DNA of 64,000 nucleotides from JAIRVZ01 sp031553415 (GTDB taxonomy: Bacteria > Bacteroidota > Bacteroidia > Bacteroidales > Azobacteroidaceae). Position numbers and translations under genes: made by a program. The notes beneath the pieces were generated by a model. That model was given only the letters and a program-made list of their open reading frames with translations. It had not been told where the DNA came from and ran no database searches. How positions within the stretch are numbered: the first letter of the stretch is position 1; each line of letters opens with the position of its first letter. The stretch is from contig JAVBLO010000005.1 of NCBI GenBank assembly GCA_031553415.1, positions 25,435-89,434 on the forward strand. Reading direction: 5' to 3'. Below are positions 9,033 through 17,080 of this stretch, piece after piece.

Positions 9033-9621
9033 AATATCAATATTTGATTTTGATGGAACTATAACTTCTAAAGATACTTTATTAGAGTTTTTGAAATTTA
9101 CCAAGGGAAAATTAGCTTTCTATTGGGGTGTTTTATTATATTCTCCAGTATTAATAGCAATGAAATTGAAGTTTTACCCTAATGATAAGGCCAAACAACA
9201 TTTGTTTTCATATTTTTTTAAAGGAATATCAATTAAACAATTTAATCAATGGGGAGTTGATTTTATTCCTCATATCGAAAAGATGCTCTATCCGAAGGCT
9301 CTGAAAGCGTTGAAGGAGCATAAATCCCAAGGGGATAAAGTAATTATTATCAGTGCTTCAATTGAAAATTGGATTAAACCTTGGACAGATCTGACAGGTA
9401 TTGATTTACTTATTGCGACTCAAATAGAAGTTAATATAGAAGGGAAATTGACAGGAAGGTTTTCTTCTAAAAATTGTTATGGTCAAGAAAAAGTGAATCG
9501 ATTACTTGAAATTTTCCCTGATATAAACAATTATACCCTTATTGCTTATGGAGATAGCCGGGGCGATAAAGAGTTAATTGAAATTGCAAATGAGGGTTGG
9601 TATAATAAATTTAAATCATGA
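9016..9621 (+). CDS. HAD-superfamily IB phosphatase
   Basis: A 201-residue HAD hydrolase. Motif I is FDFDGTITSKD (nucleophile D11, general acid D13), motif II is the serine in VIIISAS, and motif IV is YGDSRGDKELI near the C-terminus. The helical cap between motifs I and II is of the IB (SerB-like) type. In operons with Rv3806c-type phosphoribosyltransferases a phosphatase removes the 5-phosphate of the lipid-linked ribose; a HAD protein encoded in overlapping frames within the same operon is a good candidate for that step. It overlaps the GT-C gene by 17 bp and the following GT4 gene by ATGA. Confidence 0.8.
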   Translation: MQKQAKISIFDFDGTITSKDTLLEFLKFTKGKLAFYWGVLLYSPVLIAMKLKFYPNDKAKQHLFSYFFKGISIKQFNQWGVDFIPHIEKMLYPKALKALKEHKSQGDKVIIISASIENWIKPWTDLTGIDLLIATQIEVNIEGKLTGRFSSKNCYGQEKVNRLLEIFPDINNYTLIAYGDSRGDKELIEIANEGWYNKFKS

Positions 9622-10775
9622 ATATCCTCCTTATCCATAACAACTACGGCATCTACACCGGCGAAGAAGCTGTAGTAGACCGGCAAATCTCATTATTCCA
9701 GGAAATGGGACACAATGTTTCTGTTTATCGCAAAACAACAGAGGGGCTGCGTGGAACCTTATGGGGAGATTTCAAAGGCTTGCTTCAAGGATTTTATTCC
9801 CCCTCAGCAGTCAAAGACATTAAGCAAATCATGAAGAGTAACAAACCGGATATTGTTATGATTCACAATTTATACCCCTATATATCTCCAGCCATATTAA
9901 AACATATAAAGAAAGCGAGAGTTCCCATCATAATGACAGTTCACAACTACCGGTTGATGTGTCCTACCGGATTATTTATGCGGAATGCACGCCCTTGTGA
10001 ATTATGTCTTGAAAAAAGGAATGAATGGAATTGTATCAAACACAACTGTGAGCACTCAGTAATAAGGAGTTTGGGCTATGCCGGAAGAAATTGGTATGCC
10101 CGCATCACAAAAGCATATTTGGATAATGTGGATATTTATGCCTGCATTACTGCTTTTCAAACCATAAAACTAACTGAAGCCGGTTTTATGGCAGATAGTA
10201 TGAGAGTAATTCCAAATTTTGTTGAAAAAGCTACAGAACCAGAATTAAAATCAGGAGAATATATTGCAATTTCCGGACGGGTTAGTCGTGAAAAAGGTTT
10301 TGATTTATTACTTGAAGTCGCAAAGAAAACTCCCGGCATTCAATATGTTTTTGCAGGAACTATTCGACCCGAAGATAAAGATTTACTAAAAAATCCTCCG
10401 GCAAATTGTATCTTTCTGGGACATTTATCCAAAGAAAAATTAGCGGAATTCTACACAAACAGCCGGTTCTTAGTTATTGCCAGCCATTGGTATGAAGGTT
10501 TTCCAATGACAATTTTAGATGCTTCTTCATACGGGAAAGCGACTATCGGTCCTGCCCATGCCGGTTTTCTCGAAATCATAGACAACAACATTACCGGCCT
10601 GCATTTCAAACCAAGTGATGCCAACAATTTACAACAAAAGATAGAATGGCTATGGAATAACCAGGATTCTAGCATAGAAATGGGGAAAAATGCTTTTCTG
10701 AAATTAGAAAATACTTACACAGCCAATGTTGTTAAAACGCAATGGCAGGATGTATTTTCAGAACTTAAAGCTTAA
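9618..10775 (+). CDS. Family 4 glycosyltransferase with Cys cluster
   Basis: A 385-residue GT-B transferase. The N-terminal domain carries a cysteine-rich insertion (LMCPTGLFMRNARPCELCLE then WNCIKHNCEHS, about residues 114-150) that is typical of one GT4 subgroup and looks like a metal-binding knuckle. The donor domain has YIAISGRVSREKGFDLLLEV and HWYEGFPMTILDASSYGK. Although translationally coupled by ATGA to the AT-rich operon before it, its own codon use is visibly less AT-rich, closer to the genes that follow. Its 3' end overlaps the 3' end of the convergent outer-membrane protein gene by 18 bp. Confidence 0.88.
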   Translation: MNILLIHNNYGIYTGEEAVVDRQISLFQEMGHNVSVYRKTTEGLRGTLWGDFKGLLQGFYSPSAVKDIKQIMKSNKPDIVMIHNLYPYISPAILKHIKKARVPIIMTVHNYRLMCPTGLFMRNARPCELCLEKRNEWNCIKHNCEHSVIRSLGYAGRNWYARITKAYLDNVDIYACITAFQTIKLTEAGFMADSMRVIPNFVEKATEPELKSGEYIAISGRVSREKGFDLLLEVAKKTPGIQYVFAGTIRPEDKDLLKNPPANCIFLGHLSKEKLAEFYTNSRFLVIASHWYEGFPMTILDASSYGKATIGPAHAGFLEIIDNNITGLHFKPSDANNLQQKIEWLWNNQDSSIEMGKNAFLKLENTYTANVVKTQWQDVFSELKA

Positions 10776-12440
10776 CCCACCCATAAACCGGATACCTTCT
10801 GCCGGATATCCGTACCAGATATCATATTTTTGTACCAACAGATTATCTAATTTTGCAAATATGGAAAAAGTATCATTGAAAGTGTAAGTTTCCATAAGGC
10901 TTACATCATTGATATTCTTCATACTGACTACACTTCTTTTGTTGAAATCAAAGCTTTTTCTTCCGGTTTCCAGGTGATAAGCCAAATCAATGCGTAAAGG
11001 AATAGACTGGATCTGAAATCCTGCTGTTAAATCAGATTCGAAATTTGGTTTATTCCATGCTTTGGCATCCGATTCATCAACATTCCAATTATAATAGGCA
11101 GCTTTTAAACCGACATCAAATATTTTACCATATTGATATTTCAAATTCGTTCCTATTTTAAAACGCTTTGCATCATAATACGAAACATCATAAGCATAAC
11201 CAACTGGTACATAAAAGTGCTCATCTGAAGTCATTTTATATCCTAAATAAAAATCAACGCTGAATACTCCGGGAAGACTACTTTTGAATCCGGCAGTTCC
11301 GTCAAGTCCGGTATATGAATCTAAGACTCTTACTTCCGGAAAAACATAGCGGTTTTCATAGAAAATGTTGTAATTACTATTGTCAGCCACATCACCTTTA
11401 ACCGTCACATAAAGCAGTCCGGTTTCATAAGGACGTACATTCAATTCGATATCAGGTGCGAAATAAAATGTTTTGGATTGATTGAACAGTAAGTGAGCAA
11501 AAAATCCCAAACGCATATCCCAATTAGAACCGCCCATTTTGAAATAAGGATTAAGAGCCAAATCCCCATAATTTTTATATGAATCAAAATCAGAAACGCC
11601 ATCAGGCATATCAGGAACCGAATAAAAATCTGTCCTCAAATTACCGGAAACTCCGACCTGCTTATCGTCATCAAATTTCTTATGTAAATCAAAATTCAGT
11701 TTCAACCGGTTTTCTTTCGGTCCATTTTCATCAGAGAATAAAGCATTTTTTTGTGTAAAATAACTATAATCTACTCCAAGAGAAAAGTCGACATCATATA
11801 CACCTTCCGTTGAAAGCAATCCAAGATTGACATCGAAAATATTGTTCGTTTGGTCCGGTATCACTGAAAAAAGAGAAGGCGATGCTCCATAATAATTATA
11901 TCCGGAATATGTATATTTGAGTCCTGAAAAAAGTTTCAAAGATTCAGTACTATGGGCCCAACGCAATGCTCCTATATTATCATTCAATTTAAGTTTCAAT
12001 TTTTCATCCGTTTGCAAAGATTTTACTTTTCCTGAACTGGAACGGTGACTCAACCAAACACTCAATTCATCACTTTCATTATTAAGGATTTGATATCCGG
12101 CATCACCATCAATATCAATAAATGTACTGACTCCAGCCCTCACATATCCTTTTTTATTTGAACTTTCCAAATCTTTGAAATATTGTACAGCCTCAACTTG
12201 CGAAGCTTCCGGCTTTATAGTTGCAGGAACCGAATAATTCGAATATTCAATCCTGGCCTGTGGAGCCTGTGGCTCTTTCACCTCCGGCAAAGTATTGATT
12301 TTAGATGCTTTATCAATGGTTGGATTATACTCCCGTTCCAAAGTCAGCATCCGCTGAAGCGTTGTATCTTTTGCTGCTGTTTGAGCTTGAACCTGTAAAC
12401 TGCAAGCTAAAATTGCGATTATTGTTATGTATTGTTTCAT
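10758..12440 (-). CDS. Outer-membrane beta-barrel protein (TonB-receptor-like barrel, no plug)
   Basis: A 560-residue protein with a signal peptide (MKQYITIIAILACSLQVQAQ). After a proline-rich linker near residues 50-75 the sequence is made of alternating amphipathic strands and ends in GGLSFKF, with the terminal phenylalanine used by outer-membrane barrel proteins. In Bacteroidota, proteins of this type are often annotated as TonB-dependent receptors and sit beside a large TPR protein, as here. No plug domain or TonB box is visible, so active TonB-driven uptake is doubtful. It follows the TPR gene after 77 bp, likely in one transcript. Function is unknown. Confidence 0.7.
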   Translation of the reverse strand: MKQYITIIAILACSLQVQAQTAAKDTTLQRMLTLEREYNPTIDKASKINTLPEVKEPQAPQARIEYSNYSVPATIKPEASQVEAVQYFKDLESSNKKGYVRAGVSTFIDIDGDAGYQILNNESDELSVWLSHRSSSGKVKSLQTDEKLKLKLNDNIGALRWAHSTESLKLFSGLKYTYSGYNYYGASPSLFSVIPDQTNNIFDVNLGLLSTEGVYDVDFSLGVDYSYFTQKNALFSDENGPKENRLKLNFDLHKKFDDDKQVGVSGNLRTDFYSVPDMPDGVSDFDSYKNYGDLALNPYFKMGGSNWDMRLGFFAHLLFNQSKTFYFAPDIELNVRPYETGLLYVTVKGDVADNSNYNIFYENRYVFPEVRVLDSYTGLDGTAGFKSSLPGVFSVDFYLGYKMTSDEHFYVPVGYAYDVSYYDAKRFKIGTNLKYQYGKIFDVGLKAAYYNWNVDESDAKAWNKPNFESDLTAGFQIQSIPLRIDLAYHLETGRKSFDFNKRSVVSMKNINDVSLMETYTFNDTFSIFAKLDNLLVQKYDIWYGYPAEGIRFMGGLSFKF

Positions 12441-12445
12441 CTTTC

Positions 12446-12528
12446 AAATTAAAAATTAAAAATTAAAAATGAGAACGAAAGGAATCTCTGCATAAATCAA
12501 TTTTTCATTTTTCATTTTTAATTCTTCA
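12446..12528. repeat. Two blocks of heptamer repeats in opposite orientation
   Basis: Positions 12446-12473 hold three copies of AAATTAA plus the variant AAATGAG. Positions 12501-12528 hold TTTTTCA twice, then TTTTTAA and TTCTTCA; this block includes the last codons and stop of the TPR gene. The two blocks are roughly complementary and could fold into a long AT-rich hairpin between the TPR gene and the outer-membrane protein gene. A related heptamer, in five perfect copies, lies at 20716-20750. Confidence 0.75.
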
Positions 12529-15511
12529 TTTTGACAAGTCTCTCACTAATCATCTCCTGAATATCATCATTCTGTTTATAGTTTTGCTTCAAACTTTCAA
12601 GATATTGTTTGGCCTGAAGATCATCTTTCCTGGCAACATATACATCTGAAAGTACAATAAAACTCCGTGCCAACCAATATGCATGAGGTGTACCGACTTT
12701 AGCATAATCCAATGCTTCAGTTTCAGCCAAATCATATTGTTTGGAATTATAATAAGATTGTACAACCAAATATTTAGCCTCAGCACCATAAACCGTACGG
12801 GTATCTTTTGCTACTTCTCTCAATATTGGAAGAGCCTTTGCCTGTTCATTGAGGACAATATATGCTTTTGCCTGTGAATATTTAGCCTCTGTAGCAATTT
12901 CGGGACTCAAACCGGATTCTTTCAATAAATCAGATGCTGCATTCAACACATCAGGATATTTTTTTAAGGCAGTCGCACAGCGTATTACACCTAATAAACC
13001 TGTGCTCACATTAGATTTACGGCTGGCGATACTGCTCAATTTATTGTAATTAGTTAAAGCTGCGGCATAATCTTTTTCATCATATTGAATATCTGCCAAA
13101 TGAACAAGAGCATCTTCTGTAAAAACATTATCACCTGCTTTCAGGACACCTTCAAATTCAGCTTTAGCCAAAGCTGTTTGTCCCTGGTTAAGGTAAGTAT
13201 TTCCCAGATAATAATGGGCTTTATTGACAAATCCACCATTGGGGAAACTCTGAATATACTTTTTCAAAGCAGCTTGTGCCTGGGATATATTTCCTTTAGT
13301 GAAAAGCTTTTCTGCAGATAAATAAGTCAATGAATCCTGTTCGCTCGCTTCAAACTTGGCCACACCACCCAAAGAATTCACATATTTCGCATAACCTGCC
13401 ACATCACCTAAATCAACATATACTGATTTCAAATCCTGAACAGCAACTTTGGCTTCTTCACTTCCCGGATATTTGGAAATTACTTTTTTGTAAGCAGTAG
13501 CTGATTTTTGAGGTTCATTGGTATTGAAATAAAGTAAACCGATTTGTATTCCGGCTTTCCGGGCAAAACGGCTGTCGGGATAATTTTCCCACAATGTATT
13601 ATAAGTTTCGATTGCCGCCTTGGAATTATCAAGCATCACATAAGCGCGGCCTTTTTCGTATAAGGCTTCCGGAATATATCTTGAATCGGGATAGCTTTTG
13701 ATTAATTTATTCATCTGTTCAACTTTCCCCTGGTAATTCTTTTGGAGTCCCAGCACAAAACCACTTTGGAACATTGCATAATCGGCCATTGAAGGTTGTA
13801 ATGCAGCAGCTTTTGTATACGCATTTTCAGCGGCCGCAAAATTACGACTCTCGAAATAACAGTCTCCCAACCGGGCATAAGCATCGGCCAGACTCATTTT
13901 TGAATTATCAGTTTCCTGATTAATATAATTTGAGAAGGAATTCAGAGCTGTAGAAAATTGTTCTTTATTAAAGTAACAATAACCTATGCTATAAAGAGAT
14001 AATGCAGAAACATCCGATTTCACCCCCGATTCACGGAATGATTGAAAGTCACGGAGCGCTTCATCAAACCGGTTCAAACGGTAATAAGATTCTCCTCTCC
14101 AATATGTCGCCAATGCCTTTTCCTGAGGCGCATAACTGCCTAAATTAATTGCTTTGGAAAAATAATCAATAGCAGAATCATATTGTGTATTGGTAAATTC
14201 AACAGTCCCTAAATGATAATATATTTTTTGCTTGGCTTCCAGGATTTTCTTTCCGGGATTTTTAATCTTATTGATTGATTTTAAAGCTGTGTCATAATTT
14301 TTGGTAGTAAGGTAAACCTCTACAAGACAATCATTAATCTTATCAGCATAAGTCGAATTCGGATAAGTATTCAGGAAATTTTCCAATACAGTAACTGACT
14401 CCCCAAAAGCAGAAGCTGAAGTCTTGTATAATAATATAGCATAATTATACATGGCAGCTTCCTTTATTTGCAGATCAAAATTTACATTGGAAGCAGCTTC
14501 GAAAGCCATCAATGCATTTTTCTGATTACCGGTTTTCAGGTAAGACTGTCCAAGAAACAAATTGGCGCTCTGGCCTATGGCATTATCCATCGAAGTACTT
14601 TGCCCCAGATATTTAATTGCTTCAGCAAATCTCTGAGTATGGAATAAAGACAATCCAAGTTGGTAATAATCTTTTTGAGAAGGAGAAGTTGCTGTTTCTA
14701 TATATGGAAGTAAATATTTTGTAGCATCAGCATAATTTCCTTCTTCATAATAAGATATACCAATGATACGGTTCAACTCAGATATTCGGTTATTATCCGG
14801 ATATCTGGACAATAATTCTTTACCATCACGTATTGTTTGAGTAAAACGACCTTGTGCAAAATTGATTTGGGTTGTGTAATACAATACCTCAGACTTGAAT
14901 TCCTGCTTGTCTTGTAATTGGTTAAAATATTGCAATGCAGCATTATACTCTTTTTTAGAATAATGAATACAAGCCAGATAATAAATAGATGTATCCTTGT
15001 ATTTTTTACTATTTTCATTCAAAAGTCTGAACAAATGGTAAGCTTCATCATACTTTTTCTGTTGCATATAAGAAAAGGCCAACCGATAAGCATAATCATC
15101 CTGGTCTTTTTTCGACAGATTATCTATTTCAGTCTGGTTGAACCAAAGAATGGCACGTGCGTAATCTTTCGACTGGAAATAGCAGGAACCTAACATAAAA
15201 CCGATGTCATCCCGGTGAATTGTTTCCGGATATTTTTCTAAATATTCCCTTAAAGCATCAGCAACACCATTTTTACTTTGTTTATAATCACAAGCAATCA
15301 GCAAATATTCTGTCTCGTGGAGTAGAGCGACATCTTTACCTGTCTTATTGAATTCTTTTAATTTGTCGATACATCCTGCATAATTTTCATCTTCAAACAT
15401 TGTTTTTCCTTCATAAAACAACTTATTTTCAGATATAAAAAAAGCCGATCGTTGCGCAGACAAAGTTTGTATGCAAAACGCCAGCAGGAAAAAGAAAAGT
15501 ATTTTTCTCAT
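12518..15511 (-). CDS. Large periplasmic TPR-repeat protein
   Basis: A 997-residue protein with a signal peptide (MRKILFFFLLAFCIQTLSAQ) followed by tetratricopeptide repeats over nearly its whole length; repeats with A-x3-Y/F-x-KA patterns recur about every 34-40 residues (for example YDSAIDYFSKAINLGSYAPQ and YADATKYLLPYIE). TPR superhelices bind partner proteins; this one probably works in the periplasm with the outer-membrane barrel encoded just after it, a pairing seen in other Bacteroidota. The long array resembles YbgF/BamD-like repeat proteins but is much longer. No enzymatic domain is visible. Confidence 0.85.
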   Translation of the reverse strand: MRKILFFFLLAFCIQTLSAQRSAFFISENKLFYEGKTMFEDENYAGCIDKLKEFNKTGKDVALLHETEYLLIACDYKQSKNGVADALREYLEKYPETIHRDDIGFMLGSCYFQSKDYARAILWFNQTEIDNLSKKDQDDYAYRLAFSYMQQKKYDEAYHLFRLLNENSKKYKDTSIYYLACIHYSKKEYNAALQYFNQLQDKQEFKSEVLYYTTQINFAQGRFTQTIRDGKELLSRYPDNNRISELNRIIGISYYEEGNYADATKYLLPYIETATSPSQKDYYQLGLSLFHTQRFAEAIKYLGQSTSMDNAIGQSANLFLGQSYLKTGNQKNALMAFEAASNVNFDLQIKEAAMYNYAILLYKTSASAFGESVTVLENFLNTYPNSTYADKINDCLVEVYLTTKNYDTALKSINKIKNPGKKILEAKQKIYYHLGTVEFTNTQYDSAIDYFSKAINLGSYAPQEKALATYWRGESYYRLNRFDEALRDFQSFRESGVKSDVSALSLYSIGYCYFNKEQFSTALNSFSNYINQETDNSKMSLADAYARLGDCYFESRNFAAAENAYTKAAALQPSMADYAMFQSGFVLGLQKNYQGKVEQMNKLIKSYPDSRYIPEALYEKGRAYVMLDNSKAAIETYNTLWENYPDSRFARKAGIQIGLLYFNTNEPQKSATAYKKVISKYPGSEEAKVAVQDLKSVYVDLGDVAGYAKYVNSLGGVAKFEASEQDSLTYLSAEKLFTKGNISQAQAALKKYIQSFPNGGFVNKAHYYLGNTYLNQGQTALAKAEFEGVLKAGDNVFTEDALVHLADIQYDEKDYAAALTNYNKLSSIASRKSNVSTGLLGVIRCATALKKYPDVLNAASDLLKESGLSPEIATEAKYSQAKAYIVLNEQAKALPILREVAKDTRTVYGAEAKYLVVQSYYNSKQYDLAETEALDYAKVGTPHAYWLARSFIVLSDVYVARKDDLQAKQYLESLKQNYKQNDDIQEMISERLVKMKN

Positions 15512-15513
15512 TA

Positions 15514-15521
15514 CAAATATA
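15514..15521 (-). promoter_or_regulatory. Possible -7 promoter element of the TPR gene
   Basis: On the - strand the bases read TATATTTG, a full match to the Bacteroidota -7 consensus TAnnTTTG, with a TTTG on the same strand 16 bp further upstream (15538-15541). The element lies only 2 bp before the ATG of the TPR gene, so the transcript would have almost no leader. A chance match is possible in such AT-rich DNA. Confidence 0.35.
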
Positions 15522-15573
15522 ATTGGAAAAGTTTTGGCAAAGATAGACGATTAGACGTTAAAATCATAACCGT

Positions 15574-16992
15574 TTAAGAAATATTAGATTTGGGCTCATT
15601 GGGTAAAGACATATTTTTCTTTTCTCTTTTTGGCAATTGTGCAAATATTATTGCAGTGATTATTGAAATTGCACCGATACAAACGAATGATGCGTGAAAC
15701 GGAAATAATGGGTTGGATATATCTTGCGATTTTTGTATCTCATTGAATAAAGATAATATAGCTGCAACCAAAGCAACCCCGATACTCATGGAAAAAATCA
15801 TGACCATCGATAACATGCCGTTTCCGCTGCTTGCCTGTGAAACATTCAAATCTTTTAATGTAATGCTGTTCATGGCTGTAAATTGCAGGGAATTGATTCC
15901 TCCAAATATGAACAACAGGATAACCATTATAATCAAAGGCATAGAATCTGAAAGAAAGGTAAAACTAACCAGCATAATACCCAAGGCTATTGTATTTCCA
16001 ATCAAAGTCTTTCGGTAACCTATCTTATTAATCAAATCTACTCCTATTTTTTTCATCATAATGCTGGATATGGCGCTGGGCAACATCAACAATCCTGACT
16101 TTATAGGAGAATAACCTATTCCGACTTGAAACAATAAAGGCAATAGAAAAGGTACGCCATTACTTCCAATCCGGGAGAAAAAATTACCTAAAATCCCCAC
16201 CCTGAAAGATCTGACCTCAAACAGGCTAACCGGGAAAAGAGCATTTCTTTTGTGAGAAGCATGTAACCAATAACCGGCAAGGAATATCAATCCGACGATG
16301 ATGATTGCTAAAGCAACAGCTTGCCTCATTCCCAATTCAACCATACCATCAAGCGCGTATGAAATGGCAACCATTCCAAATGAAATCATTAAAAAACCAG
16401 ATATATCGAATGATTGTACTTTTGGCGTACGAAAATCGTCCATGTAAATAGCAGAAAGAATGAATCCAATAACTCCCACCGGAAGATTAATCAGGAAAAT
16501 CCAATGCCACGAAAAGGATTCAGACAACCAACCGCCTAAAGTTGGCCCCAAAAGAGGTCCTAAAAGCGCAGGAACCGTAACAAAACTAATTGCTTTTAAG
16601 AATTTCTCATTGGGGAATGCCCTCAGTACAGCCAAACGCCCTACGGGTTGTAACATGGAACCTCCAATCCCCTGGATTATACGTGAAATAATAAGTTGTG
16701 TGAGGTTATGTGAACTGGCGCAAAGGAAAGAGCCTAATGTAAAAAAGAATATTGACAACAAGTAAATTCTACGTGTCCCGAATTTATCAGCCAACCAACC
16801 GCTTGCAGGAATCAATATGGCCATTACCAATGCATACGAAACAACTACTGCCTGCATGTGTAGTGGACTTTCTCCCAAACTTTCCGCCATGCTGGGTATG
16901 GCTGTATTTATAATGGTGGTATCAAGCGTTTGCATGAAAAAACCTATTGCAACCAGCCATAAAAGCACCGATGAAGATTCACTTTTTTTCAT
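15574..16992 (-). CDS. MFS drug-type exporter, DHA2 (EmrB/QacA, HsrA-like) family
   Basis: A 472-residue inner-membrane protein with about 13-14 helices. Helix 1 carries the DHA2 pattern QTLDTTIINTAIPSMAESL; motif A follows helix 2 (GWLADKFGTRRIYL); helix 5 contains the antiporter motif C as LLGPLLGPTLGGWL. These mark a proton-driven multidrug or metabolite exporter. Length and the start fit HsrA-type members rather than EmrB, and no EmrA-type membrane fusion partner is nearby. It lies 88 bp after the GH92 lipoprotein gene on the same strand; whether it belongs to the glycan locus is unclear. Confidence 0.88.
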   Translation of the reverse strand: MKKSESSSVLLWLVAIGFFMQTLDTTIINTAIPSMAESLGESPLHMQAVVVSYALVMAILIPASGWLADKFGTRRIYLLSIFFFTLGSFLCASSHNLTQLIISRIIQGIGGSMLQPVGRLAVLRAFPNEKFLKAISFVTVPALLGPLLGPTLGGWLSESFSWHWIFLINLPVGVIGFILSAIYMDDFRTPKVQSFDISGFLMISFGMVAISYALDGMVELGMRQAVALAIIIVGLIFLAGYWLHASHKRNALFPVSLFEVRSFRVGILGNFFSRIGSNGVPFLLPLLFQVGIGYSPIKSGLLMLPSAISSIMMKKIGVDLINKIGYRKTLIGNTIALGIMLVSFTFLSDSMPLIIMVILLFIFGGINSLQFTAMNSITLKDLNVSQASSGNGMLSMVMIFSMSIGVALVAAILSLFNEIQKSQDISNPLFPFHASFVCIGAISIITAIIFAQLPKREKKNMSLPNEPKSNIS

Positions 16993-17080
16993 GCCTATAG
17001 AACAGCCGGAAAGTAGTTATTGTTTAGAAGAAATGGCTTCTCCATCTGATTGGTCGGCATTTGACAAATGTTTCAAATTA

